From Natronoflexus pectinivorans (lineage in GTDB: Bacteria > Bacteroidota > Bacteroidia > Bacteroidales > Marinilabiliaceae), in NCBI RefSeq assembly GCF_004345615.1, contig NZ_SLWK01000005.1:62001-126000 (forward strand): DNA of 64,000 bases, read 5' to 3'. Below the pieces are notes generated by a model. It did no database searches and was not told where the DNA came from. It saw only the letters and a program-made list of their open reading frames with translations. The position numbers and the translations under genes were made by a program. Numbering within the stretch: the stretch's first letter is position 1; the number at the start of each line of letters is the position of its first letter. Positions 47,292 to 55,679 of this stretch are shown here, piece after piece.

Positions 47292-47363
47292 CAGTCCCTA
47301 GGGGAATCGAACCCCTGTTTCCAGAATGAAAATCTGGCGTCCTAACCCCTAGACGAAGGGACC
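47292..47363 (-). tRNA. tRNA-Glu (anticodon TTC)
   Basis: A 72-base cloverleaf read from the minus strand, starting GGTCCCTTCG. Anticodon stem CCAGA/TCTGG encloses loop TTTTCAT with anticodon TTC. The T-arm is GGGGTTCGATTCCCC. CCA is not encoded; the discriminator is G. The sequence is the same as the tRNA at 47665-47736. It is followed by a terminator and lies 11 bases downstream of rpsT. Confidence 0.97.
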
Positions 47364-47374
47364 GTATTTAATCT

Positions 47375-47629
47375 TTATGAAAGATTATTAATGTGCAGTG
47401 CAAGGCTTGACTTCAAGTTTGAAGCCTTGTTCTTATGAATGATATTCTTTTTTGCCAGTTTATCAATCATAGAAACCACCTTGGGATAAAGAGCTGTTGC
47501 TGCTTCTTTATCTGTTGCATGACGCAAAGACTTAATTGCATTACGGGTAGTTTTTGCATAATACTTGTTATGCTCTTTTTTCGCCGCGTCTTGTCTTGCT
47601 CTCTTCTTTGCTGACTGATGATTTGCCAT
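47375..47629 (-). CDS. rpsT: 30S ribosomal protein S20
   Basis: An 84-residue, lysine-rich, helical protein that binds 16S rRNA. The start [20 protein letters not shown] and the end are typical of S20. The open frame extends upstream to 47749, but those 40 codons read through the second tRNA-Glu gene and are not protein-coding, so the ATG at 47629 is the start. It sits between two identical tRNA-Glu genes, 35 and 11 bases from each, and is probably cotranscribed with them. Confidence 0.95.
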   Translation of the reverse strand: MANHQSAKKRARQDAAKKEHNKYYAKTTRNAIKSLRHATDKEAATALYPKVVSMIDKLAKKNIIHKNKASNLKSSLALHINNLS

Positions 47630-47664
47630 CTTAGTATAAATATAAGTTCTTAATTCCGTTTTAG

Positions 47665-47736
47665 CAGTCCCTAGGGGAATCGAACCCCTGTTTCCAGAAT
47701 GAAAATCTGGCGTCCTAACCCCTAGACGAAGGGACC
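47665..47736 (-). tRNA. tRNA-Glu (anticodon TTC), second copy
   Basis: Identical in sequence over all 72 bases to the tRNA at 47292-47363. It lies 35 bases upstream of rpsT on the same strand. CCA is not encoded. Confidence 0.97.
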
Positions 47737-47923
47737 GTGATATTTGCAATGAATTTTTCTTTCATTTGCGGATGCAAAGATATACCAATTTTATATTCTT
47801 CCAAATATCTATATTGAAAAAAATGCTAAAAGTTTAAATTCACATTTTTAATTTGATGATGAATAGATTGATCCTCTACGTAAATACTTATAAGATCAAG
47901 CATTGTGAATTTTTACTGAGTCA

Positions 47924-48934
47924 CTATTCATTTAATTTGGTGGCAACTCTTTCAACCCGTTTCAGTTCGGAACGAACTGAAGAGATTGTGTCGTAATAGG
48001 CACCGGTTACTTCATCAACTGTAAGTCTGGATGCCTCCATCTTTTGAAACGATTTCTGAAGCATTTCCATGGTATTGGTAATTTTTGACGCATGCCGCCT
48101 GGTCTCTTCTGAGAAGTTTATGATCTCGCCGGAGATTACCCGAAAACCGTTACTTTTCACCATGCTGCCATTAGTGCCTACAAAATTGGATGCTTCTATC
48201 GAAGCATTCAACCCTAGAATTTTAACCTGATAGGAGATGTCATTGATAAATTTGATAACCTGTCCGGAGTCGTCCAAAAGTTTGCCTGCTTCTATGATGC
48301 TTTCCATCATGGCTGCAGTTTGGGTCTTCATCAGCGACTCTTTATGCGAAAGGCTGCTAATGCGTGCGGAAAGATTATGTATGGCATCCACCAACTCATC
48401 GCCGGCTTCTCTTCTTCTGGAGATATCGGAATCAATTGCCGCAAGATATGTTAGTTCTTGATTATCATTGTAAATGGGTGTGAGTGAAGTGTGGGTCCAC
48501 AATCTCTCTCCATTTCTTGTAATATTAAGCGCTTCATAGGTGACAGACTCCCCCAATTTTGTACATTTGTACAAGCGCTCTTCAATTTCATTGCTAAAAC
48601 TGGTTTGTCGAATATTACTTCCCAGTGTACTTACAAACTCCTCATAAGTATATCCATACATTCTGGTAAAACCATCGTTAACCCACTCTATATTCCCATC
48701 CGGATCCATAATCATGATGGCATTTTCAGTTTGTCGGGCTACGATGGAGAGACGCTCCATCTCCTTTGAAACTCCGTTTGCAGCATTTCTGTCAATGTGT
48801 GTATTTTTATTTAAGACATAAATTGTCTCCTCATATTTATGGGATATGTCCTTAAGCTTCTTTCTTTCAAATAAAAACAGAAACCAACCTGCGAAAAACA
48901 AAACCAATAGGAGGGCTAAAATTCCAATCATCAT
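47924..48934 (-). CDS. Membrane PAS-domain protein with MCP-like signalling end
   Basis: A 336-residue protein. One N-terminal helix (about residues 3-22) is followed by a linker, a PAS domain (about 65-185; MDPDGNIEWVNDGFTRMYGYT, later TSLTPIYNDNQELTYLAAIDSDIS), and a coiled-coil C-terminus that resembles a methyl-accepting chemotaxis signalling domain (QVKILGLNASIEAS, then GFRVISGEIINFSEE). The hairpin tip has an insertion-like SNFVGTNGSMVKSN in place of the usual RAGEAGRG. No cheA or cheW is nearby, so coupling to a motor is unproven. There is no HAMP domain. Confidence 0.8.
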   Translation of the reverse strand: MMIGILALLLVLFFAGWFLFLFERKKLKDISHKYEETIYVLNKNTHIDRNAANGVSKEMERLSIVARQTENAIMIMDPDGNIEWVNDGFTRMYGYTYEEFVSTLGSNIRQTSFSNEIEERLYKCTKLGESVTYEALNITRNGERLWTHTSLTPIYNDNQELTYLAAIDSDISRRREAGDELVDAIHNLSARISSLSHKESLMKTQTAAMMESIIEAGKLLDDSGQVIKFINDISYQVKILGLNASIEASNFVGTNGSMVKSNGFRVISGEIINFSEETRRHASKITNTMEMLQKSFQKMEASRLTVDEVTGAYYDTISSVRSELKRVERVATKLNE

Positions 48935-49110
48935 AAAATACCTGTTTGTAATTCATTCGTCGCAAATATAATCATTTTGATATTATTCCAGGTGTTATAT
49001 CGCAATTTAATAGCTATAAAAGCGATTTTAATTACGTTTATTAATCTGGTGTTTGAATTTGAAATTTCACCAAAAAAATATTTATGATACCAAAATTGAT
49101 TGTTTTATCC

Positions 49111-49142
49111 AAAAAAAAAGCTGTCCCCATGGACAGCTTTTT
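49111..49142 (-). terminator. Rho-independent terminator after the Cys-rich protein gene
   Basis: A 12-bp stem AAAAAGCTGTCC with its complement, loop CCAT, and flanking A/T tracts lies 28 bases past the stop codon on the minus strand. Confidence 0.85.
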
Positions 49143-49169
49143 AATTCGAGATTTTGGATTGCTTCAAAA

Positions 49170-49373
49170 TTATTTCTTATCGCATCCTGATTTCTTTTCT
49201 TTGCACTCAGCCTTTTTCTCTTTACACTCGGCTTTCTTTTCTTTGCACTCAGCTTTTTTAGCTTCGCAATTTTCCTTTTTTTCAGCTTCTTGTGGTGCTG
49301 CATTAGAGAAAACAGGGGCTGCCATTGCAAAAGTAAAAGCAAACATACATGCTAAAGCAATTCTTCTTTTCAT
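49170..49373 (-). CDS. Small secreted Cys/Lys/Glu heptad-repeat protein
   Basis: A 67-residue protein with a signal peptide (about 1-25, ending VFSNAA) and a mature part of only about 40 residues. That part holds the repeat AECKEKK three times in a row, each seven residues, with one cysteine per heptad; flanking cysteines extend the spacing (NCEAKK before, SGCDKK after). The pattern would put cysteines on one face of a helix. It has its own terminator. No family match is recognised. It is on the opposite strand from the nearby two-component system (49800-51860). Confidence 0.7.
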   Translation of the reverse strand: MKRRIALACMFAFTFAMAAPVFSNAAPQEAEKKENCEAKKAECKEKKAECKEKKAECKEKKSGCDKK

Positions 49374-49799
49374 AACTTTATTCGTTTAGTGATTAATTTT
49401 AATAACAACACAAATTTAGAATCTTTCCAGATTAAAGCAAGTTATATTGCTGTTAAAGGCCGTTAATGTAATGTTAACGTTGTTATTGTGGATGTTCTTT
49501 TGGTTAAATTTGCCGTAAACACAAGACATTGTAGACAACAGATCACGTTAAAATTTATATATTTAATCTGTCTGCTATTCAGGAAGCCTTTTTATATACC
49601 AGTTCATGAAACGAGTCCGAGATCTTGGGAACCAATTGAAACAAATTAAAGCCACATGAAACGAGCCATGAGAATCGTCAGATCAACGAAGTCAAAAACT
49701 CTCAGACTCAGGCGATGCACTGAGCCCCGTCGAAGTAATTATGATTATTGGCAGTTCTCCCGAGGCCTCGGGAGCCTATAAAGACCAAACTATAAACAG
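49374..49799. other. Intergenic region with an inverted repeat copy
   Basis: This 426-base region lies between the divergent Cys-rich gene and the histidine kinase. Bases 49599-49774 carry the inverted copy of the dispersed repeat. No ORF is visible. The kinase promoter must lie in or near it. Confidence 0.5.
49599..49774 (-). repeat. Dispersed CTCGGGACTCGTTTCA repeat, inverted copy C
   Basis: On the minus strand this includes CTCATGGCTCGTTTCAT (17 bases, identical to 59647-59663) and a variant CTCGGACTCGTTTCATG. On the plus strand, CTCCCGAGGCCTCGGGAG at 49757-49774 is a perfect palindrome of 18 bases. It also has a CACTGAGCCCCGTCGAAG segment related to the element at 26591-26831. Confidence 0.6.
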
Positions 49800-51050
49800 A
49801 TGAATAAAAACAAAGCAGAATTTGACAAACAAACCATTCTGGCTGTTATTACGTTCTCCCTTCTGACCTTCCTGATAATAATTCAGGTAAGTTGGATATA
49901 TCGGGCGGCGCTGTTAGAGGAACAAAACTTCAATCATCGTGTGGCAATGGCATTAAAATATGCCAAAATTGAATTGGGTAACAGGGCTCCATATTGTGAA
50001 GAGATGACCAATTTCCTTTGCGGCAGAGGACATGAAGAAAAAAAACATGTGAAAAAGTATTGGGAAGTTGACAGCATCATACGTTCAAGTCTGAATGCGC
50101 ATAAAATTGAACTTCCGTTTACATTTGAACTCACAGATACTCTATTACATTACAGCAAAGGACGCTTGTTTACCCCGCCATCATATACTCAGAATCTAAA
50201 CGGATTAACTGATCAAAGCGGATTCCAGATTAAAGTAGAGTTCCCTACCCGAAATCAATTCCTGATAGGACAGATAATGAGTCAATTGGGGCTCTCCATT
50301 GTTTTTATCCTTTTTGTGATGTATGCTTTTCTGGCATCCAGAAATCTTTACAAACGGGAAAAAGCTCTGTTGTTGCGAACAACAGACTTTATAAACAACA
50401 TGGTTCATGAATTTCAAACCCCCATCGCCAATGTTCGTTTTGCCACGAATCTTATTAAAAAACAAAAAGATATATCGGTAAAAACCAATGAATATTCTGA
50501 AGTAATTCTGGAAGAAACTAAACGGCTTCAGCATCATGTAGAAGAAATCCTTCGTGTAGGGTGCTCAGAACACAATGACTGCGACCTGGATGATCTGGAT
50601 ATGCATGAGTTGATAGAAAACGTAATACAATCATTCAAAGTAAGGCTTACACATTCAAATGCTACCATCAGATTTAAACCAGATGCTGAAAACGCTCTCA
50701 TTAAGGGAGAATACGGACCTGTATCGCTCGTCATTTCAAACCTGATTGACAATGCTTTGAAATATGTTGCAAAAAAGCCAATCATTGAAATCAATACCAC
50801 CAATATGGATTCCAATTTAATTATAAAGATTACTGATAACGGTATTGGTATAAAAAAAGAAGATCAACAACAGGTTTTTGAAAAGTTCTATAGAGTTTCC
50901 ACAGGAAATGTGCACAATGTTAAAGGATTTGGAATGGGTCTTACCTATGCAAAAAAAGTTACTGATGATTGTGGTGGTAGCATTGAACTGGAAAGTAACC
51001 CTGGAAAAGGAAGTGTTTTCACTTTAATATTTCCTGTAACCAGACTTTAA
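49800..51050 (+). CDS. Transmembrane sensor histidine kinase
   Basis: A 416-residue kinase with two membrane helices (about residues 13-35 and 160-180) around a small periplasmic region of 120 residues. That region has the segment APYCEEMTNFLCGRGHEEKKH, two cysteines and two histidines close together, which may bind a metal or form a disulfide (inference). The H-box is MVHEFQTPIANVRF (His around residue 203), with NLIDNALKY, DNGIGI and GFGMGL for ATP. There is no HAMP domain. It is followed 114 bases later by its likely partner regulator. Confidence 0.92.
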   Translation: MNKNKAEFDKQTILAVITFSLLTFLIIIQVSWIYRAALLEEQNFNHRVAMALKYAKIELGNRAPYCEEMTNFLCGRGHEEKKHVKKYWEVDSIIRSSLNAHKIELPFTFELTDTLLHYSKGRLFTPPSYTQNLNGLTDQSGFQIKVEFPTRNQFLIGQIMSQLGLSIVFILFVMYAFLASRNLYKREKALLLRTTDFINNMVHEFQTPIANVRFATNLIKKQKDISVKTNEYSEVILEETKRLQHHVEEILRVGCSEHNDCDLDDLDMHELIENVIQSFKVRLTHSNATIRFKPDAENALIKGEYGPVSLVISNLIDNALKYVAKKPIIEINTTNMDSNLIIKITDNGIGIKKEDQQQVFEKFYRVSTGNVHNVKGFGMGLTYAKKVTDDCGGSIELESNPGKGSVFTLIFPVTRL

Positions 51051-51164
51051 CTTTTTAATTGTGTCATATGCTTTAGCTCTACAAAATATTTGATAAATTT
51101 CACGAAGCACTAGAGGAAAATCATAGATTTAACTTTTGATTCGCACCATATAAATAAACACCAC

Positions 51165-51860
51165 ATGACCAATCAGAAAAAAATACTGATCATTGAGGAC
51201 GATGCCAACATGGGCTTTCTTTTGAAAGAATTTCTGACCACTTCAGGTTTTCTGGTTGAACTGGCAACAGATGGAGATGCAGGGTTGAAAGCTTTTCTTA
51301 AAAACGGTGCTGATTTTTGCATCATTGATGTAATGCTTCCCGGTATAGATGGGTTCACTTTAATGGAGCGAATCAGAAAGGAAGACCCGGAAATTCCTGT
51401 GATCTTCCTGACAGCTAGATCTATGAAGCAGGACAAAATCAAAGGATTTAACCTGGGCGGTGACGACTACATAACTAAGCCGTTCGACGAAGATGAACTT
51501 CTTTGCCGCATCAATGCCATCCTTAATCGTTATCAGAAAAATGATTTCACAGAAAGCGAACCTGAAATCAGTTGTAATATAGGAAAATACCTCTTTGAAA
51601 CACAAAACCAGGCACTAACCTTTGAAAATGAGACTCAAAGGTTAACATACAGAGAGTGTGATGTGTTACGAATGTTATGTTCTAATAAAAACAATATTGT
51701 TCGTCGCAGCGACTTGCTCAATGCATATTGGGGTAGAGATGACTACTTTAACGGGCGAAGTCTGGATGTTTTTATTACACGATTGAGAAAACGTCTTGCA
51801 AACGACCCCAATGTATCAATTGAGAACATCCCTAAGGTGGGATATGTTCTTAAAGATTAG
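51165..51860 (+). CDS. OmpR-family response regulator
   Basis: A 231-residue two-domain regulator. The receiver (1-120) has IIEDDANMG with the acidic pair, the phospho-acceptor Asp in CIIDVMLPGIDGF (near residue 54), and the conserved Lys in YITKPFDEDELL. The winged helix (130-230) has TYRECDVLRMLCSNKN and the recognition-helix region RSLDVFITRLRKRLA. It should be phosphorylated by the kinase just upstream. Targets are unknown. The last four bases overlap the end of the outer-membrane-like gene. Confidence 0.95.
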   Translation: MTNQKKILIIEDDANMGFLLKEFLTTSGFLVELATDGDAGLKAFLKNGADFCIIDVMLPGIDGFTLMERIRKEDPEIPVIFLTARSMKQDKIKGFNLGGDDYITKPFDEDELLCRINAILNRYQKNDFTESEPEISCNIGKYLFETQNQALTFENETQRLTYRECDVLRMLCSNKNNIVRRSDLLNAYWGRDDYFNGRSLDVFITRLRKRLANDPNVSIENIPKVGYVLKD

Positions 51861-52513
51861 TTGATGTACAAAGAAACTCCAAAAGAGAGATTCCATATTT
51901 TATCAATGGTAACATACTTCGTTCGAATGAATTCGAGAACGTAATTATCCAAAGTGCTCATTTCGGTATATAAACCCACCGCATTAAAGAATCCATCGCC
52001 AGGCAAATCAATTTTCCATTCGCCTCCAAAAAATGGCGCCACATGAATCCGGTTCTGGAAATAATAATTATTGGGATAATGAGCAGGCAGTCTGTGAAAA
52101 GTATTATTGGTAAATCCCAGATTTACCGAAAAACCGGCTTTGGGGGTTATATCTCCGAGCAATCCGGGTCGAAAGAGCTTCCAGCTGTTTTTAAGCGATA
52201 TGGTATGAACAGTAACTGAACTCCCGCCAAAGTTTTGAGTCAATAATCCGTAATACAATGTTGGTTCATACCGATCTGTAACTTCATAACCTGCACCAAC
52301 CGACATAAATCCAATCAAACCGGCATACTGTACCTTTATGTGATCTGGGATGTACCAGCCTTTCCTAATAAGGATGGTATCGTACTGAATTGATGACTTT
52401 TCATCTATTGAAACTTGGGTTTTGTTCTGACTGGAGTTGGTTTGAGCGAATCCTTTAGGGACAATCAACAGCAAGATCAGCCATGCAAATATTAAATTGA
52501 ATTTATATCTCAT
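51857..52513 (-). CDS. Outer-membrane beta-barrel-like protein, unassigned
   Basis: A 218-residue exported protein. The ATG at 52513 gives a signal peptide (residues 1-26, FNLIFAWLILLLIVPKGFAQ); a TTG further upstream is not needed. The mature part has many aromatic, alternating hydrophobic segments (YAGLIGFMSVGAGYEV, SVNLGFTNNTF, IWNLSFGVSLYIN at the end), as in small outer-membrane barrels. The family is not recognised. It converges on the response regulator (four-base overlap). Confidence 0.6.
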   Translation of the reverse strand: MRYKFNLIFAWLILLLIVPKGFAQTNSSQNKTQVSIDEKSSIQYDTILIRKGWYIPDHIKVQYAGLIGFMSVGAGYEVTDRYEPTLYYGLLTQNFGGSSVTVHTISLKNSWKLFRPGLLGDITPKAGFSVNLGFTNNTFHRLPAHYPNNYYFQNRIHVAPFFGGEWKIDLPGDGFFNAVGLYTEMSTLDNYVLEFIRTKYVTIDKIWNLSFGVSLYIN

Positions 52514-52625
52514 TCCGAAACTTTTCAAGATTTACATTTTCTTTAATTTCGATACTTCGGTGTTCTTAAAAAACCTGTTACCTGTAATGAATTTAACAAA
52601 CAGAATTTTTCTCAAATCTGTCAAC

Positions 52626-53456
52626 CTAATAATCCTCTCTTCCCGGATAGAAGCCGTCTTCATCTACATGTAAAAAAAAGATTTCTCCTTTTTGGCTGCT
52701 TGAAACCACCAGATATGGAGGGCCGGTTTCATAAGGCTGTTTATACCTGTAGTTATGGGTATGTCCGTGAATCGATAAATCAACATTGTATTTATCCATC
52801 AACATATTGAAATAATATTCATTACCGATGTTAAACTGGTCGCTCCAAGGTGGTATGTGTGAAAACACAAAGCGATAACGGTAGTCTTCCCCATCTTTTA
52901 AAACAGATTCCAGCCACTCAAAATCGGGGTCTTCCACGTTCTTTTCCCAAATAACATTGTCGAAAAACACAAGCAAGCAGTCGTTGTATACCATTGAAAA
53001 ATTGAGAGGGCCAAACATCTCCTGATACATGTACTCGCCGTTCGATAAATAATCATGGTTTCCGATGATGGTAATCATCGGGTGCTTTAACTTCGCAGTG
53101 ATATCTCTGAACCAAATAAACTCACGATAAATGCCGCTGAGGGTGATGTCGCCCAAATGAACCACAAAGTCGATGTCATCGTGCTTATTCATTTGGCGAA
53201 TTTGCTTTTCATAATAGTCGTAATAGGTGTGGCTATCGCCCACCAACCCTAATTTGAAAGGCCGGAATTCATCCTCACTATATTCAGAGATACGATTTAT
53301 TGCTTTGATGTTCAGATCTTCATCAGGTGATCTCACCCCTGCTTTGTACGGACTGTATTCTATGATTTCATTACAACCAACCATCAGAAAAATCAATCCG
53401 GCAAATAAATGAACCTTCTTTTTGAAAAACCACATAGCATAAGAATTTAGATTCAT
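52626..53456 (-). CDS. Calcineurin-like metallophosphoesterase lipoprotein
   Basis: A 276-residue lipoprotein, lipobox LMVGC. All metallophosphoesterase motifs are present: GLVGDSHTY, VVHLGDITLSG, IIGNHDY, FSHIPPW and HGHTHNY, so the two-metal site is complete. Substrate unknown: nucleotides, phosphate monoesters or phosphodiesters are possible. An ATG seven codons downstream (at 53435) gives a tighter signal peptide. It stands alone. Confidence 0.88.
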   Translation of the reverse strand: MNLNSYAMWFFKKKVHLFAGLIFLMVGCNEIIEYSPYKAGVRSPDEDLNIKAINRISEYSEDEFRPFKLGLVGDSHTYYDYYEKQIRQMNKHDDIDFVVHLGDITLSGIYREFIWFRDITAKLKHPMITIIGNHDYLSNGEYMYQEMFGPLNFSMVYNDCLLVFFDNVIWEKNVEDPDFEWLESVLKDGEDYRYRFVFSHIPPWSDQFNIGNEYYFNMLMDKYNVDLSIHGHTHNYRYKQPYETGPPYLVVSSSQKGEIFFLHVDEDGFYPGREDY

Positions 53457-53692
53457 TATATATTATTTAAAATCATTGTTTTGATTGTAGAAGGATTGTA
53501 TCAGGAAAAAGTTGTGCAAAGTTAGAAAAATTAAGGTGATTACACCTTAATTTTATTGAAACACAAAAGCTCCAGTCAGTGCCTTGTCCATTTTAACATG
53601 CCATCTTTCATCGAATCATTAAAAAAGTTAAAAAAATATCGGTATTTTCACCGCCGAAAAATTTAAATCCATCTATCTAAAACAAGATTTCG

Positions 53693-54892
53693 ATGAGTAC
53701 ACAACAAAACTCAACCGGCTGGATTGTTACCATTGCAGCCACAGGTATTAACCTTATTCTGGGTTTGCTATACTCCTGGAGTGTAATTGCCGCTGAATTA
53801 ATCGAAAAATGGGACTGGACCAACACGCAGGCTGCTTTGCCTTACACTGTTTGTGTTGCACTTCTTTCGTTTATGACCATTTTCGGGGGGCGTTTACAGG
53901 ATAAATACGGGCCTCGCATTATCGCTCTGATTGGGGGTTCTCTATTTGGCCTGGGTATTTTCCTCTCTGCATTTGCCACAACACCTGCATTAATGGTAGG
54001 TACGTTTGGTATTATCAGTGGAGTGGGTATGGGCTTTGGATATGCAAGCGCAACGCCATCTGCAATTAAATGGTTCGAACCTCGAAAAAAGGGTCTGATT
54101 GCGGGAATTGTTGTTGCGGGAATAGGTCTCTCATCGGTGTATATGGCTCCTTTAGCCACTCGTTTATTAAGGCTTTACTCCATTGAAAGCACATTTATGA
54201 TTCTTGGTATCATTGCCATTGTTGCATTGGTATCGTTTGCTCTCATTTTAAAAAACCCTCCAGCTGGATATGTCCCCAAAGCCAAAGCCGGACGCCCGGT
54301 GGTTGCGAACGCAGAAGATATGCCCTGGAATAAAATGATAAAAACCCCAGCATTTGCGCTTCTTTGGTTAACCTACTTGCTGAGTGCAACGGCAGGGTTG
54401 ATGCTGATTGGGCACATTGTGAGAATAGTGAGGGTACAGACCGATTCAACCGAAGGATTCTACATCGTTATGGTGATGGCCATATTTAACACCTTGGGAC
54501 GTGTCATTGGTGGATATTTATCCGACAGCATGGGAAGAACCACGGCTCTTTTAATTGTGTTTCTGATTCAGGCCGGAGTCATGTTCTCTTTCTCGTTTCT
54601 TGACACCATTTTCCTGATTGGTGCGGGGATAGCGGTTGCCGGATTGGCCTACGGTGCTTTGTTTTCATTGTATCCTGCAACCACCGCCGACTTCTTTGGT
54701 CTTAAAAATCTCGGCGTAAACTATGGGCTGATATTTACAAGCTGGGGTGTGGCTGGTATCATTGGACCAATTCTGGCCGGACGTGTTGTTGACTTAACAG
54801 GAACTTACACTTGGTCATATGTCGTTGCTGGTTCCATGTTGTTGTTGGGAGCTCTTTTAATTAAATTTGTTAAAGCTCCAACTACGAAGTAA
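53693..54892 (+). CDS. OFA-type MFS transporter
   Basis: A 399-residue inner-membrane carrier with 12 predicted helices. NLILGLLYSWSVIAAELI in helix 1, GGRLQDKYGPR in the 2-3 loop, GFGYASATPSAIKWFEPRKKGL after helix 4, and the mirrored GGYLSDSMGR in the second half identify the oxalate/formate antiporter branch. Oxalate, formate or lactate-like acids are family precedents, with no direct evidence here. It has its own terminator. The first OFA-type carrier (22407-23720) is more divergent. Confidence 0.88.
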   Translation: MSTQQNSTGWIVTIAATGINLILGLLYSWSVIAAELIEKWDWTNTQAALPYTVCVALLSFMTIFGGRLQDKYGPRIIALIGGSLFGLGIFLSAFATTPALMVGTFGIISGVGMGFGYASATPSAIKWFEPRKKGLIAGIVVAGIGLSSVYMAPLATRLLRLYSIESTFMILGIIAIVALVSFALILKNPPAGYVPKAKAGRPVVANAEDMPWNKMIKTPAFALLWLTYLLSATAGLMLIGHIVRIVRVQTDSTEGFYIVMVMAIFNTLGRVIGGYLSDSMGRTTALLIVFLIQAGVMFSFSFLDTIFLIGAGIAVAGLAYGALFSLYPATTADFFGLKNLGVNYGLIFTSWGVAGIIGPILAGRVVDLTGTYTWSYVVAGSMLLLGALLIKFVKAPTTK

Positions 54893-54906
54893 GATATTGA
54901 ATAAAA

Positions 54907-54948
54907 ATAAACATAAAAAGCTGCCTAAAAGCAGCTTTTTATGTTTAT
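54907..54948 (+). terminator. Rho-independent terminator after the MFS gene
   Basis: A perfect 18-bp stem (arms 54907-54924 and 54931-54948) with a 6-base loop contains AAAAAGCTGC and its complement, so its 3' arm is T-rich. Confidence 0.8.
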
Positions 54949-55071
54949 AGTCTTTTAAAATCCAGATGAAAATATTACCTCACACGAGTTTTCCAGAAAT
55001 AAAATGCGATTATTATTTACAGTAGCCCACTGAAAAATTAGAGCGCTTTTCATCTAAACCTTCTACCTTTA

Positions 55072-55079
55072 TATATTTG
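55072..55079 (+). promoter_or_regulatory. Probable -7 box of the FKBP gene
   Basis: TATATTTG matches TAnnTTTG, 10 bases before the first ATG. A TTTT stretch 21 bases upstream could be a weak -33 element. Confidence 0.45.
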
Positions 55080-55089
55080 CAATAAAAAT

Positions 55090-55527
55090 ATGAATATGGC
55101 CAAACGGGACAAAAAACAACGCAGTAAAGGATCTGCAGGAAACAACCGAAAAAGTGGTGACGATTTTCTGCTTCAAAACGCTCAAAAGCCTGGTGTTGTT
55201 GAAACTGAAAGCGGCTTACAATATCTGGTGGTAGAGGAGAGCAGTGGCGAGAAACCTCATCAATTCAGCACCGTAGAGATACACCAACGGGCACTTCTTC
55301 TTAACGGGACTCTGTTGGAAGATACCTACAGAGCGAACCAAACGTCAACCGTCCCACTGAATGAATTAATTGAGGGGCTGCAAGAAGGATTACAGCTGAT
55401 GTCCGTTGGAAGCCGCTGCAAATTCTGGGTTCCTTATGATCTGGCTTGGGGGAAAAAGGGAACAGGAAACAAGATTCCTCCTTTTGCTGTGCTCCATTTT
55501 GATATTCGATTGGTTGGCATAGACTGA
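55090..55527 (+). CDS. Divergent FKBP-type peptidyl-prolyl isomerase
   Basis: A 145-residue protein with a lysine-rich N-terminus (AKRDKKQRSKGSAGN) and no signal peptide, so cytoplasmic. The FKBP region (50-145) has LQYLVVEESSGEKPHQF, the ELIEGLQEGLQLMSVGSRCKFWVPYDLAWG core and IPPFAVLHFDIRLVGI end. The Tyr and Phe-Asp positions that line the active site in typical FKBPs appear as Ala-Leu and Leu-Glu, so activity may be low. An ATG six bases downstream is an alternative start. Confidence 0.82.
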   Translation: MNMAKRDKKQRSKGSAGNNRKSGDDFLLQNAQKPGVVETESGLQYLVVEESSGEKPHQFSTVEIHQRALLLNGTLLEDTYRANQTSTVPLNELIEGLQEGLQLMSVGSRCKFWVPYDLAWGKKGTGNKIPPFAVLHFDIRLVGID

Positions 55528-55679
55528 CTTTTGAAAAACAAGGATTATTTCACTAACGGTTGAATATTGGCATCTGATGCATCATAGTTCGTTATTCATC
55601 GAAAAAATATAGACTGAATTAATTTTTTTGAGGTTATTTGCAGATGTAGAGCAAAAAGTAAATCCAAATTCCAGAAATT

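Noticed and set aside
47630-47749. Open frame extension upstream of rpsT (40 codons)
   Set aside because: It reads through a complete tRNA-Glu gene, and the S20 start [11 protein letters not shown] is the family's usual N-terminus.
49196-49290. Tandem DNA repeats that might look like a CRISPR array
   Set aside because: The repeats encode the AECKEKK heptads of the secreted protein and have no spacers.
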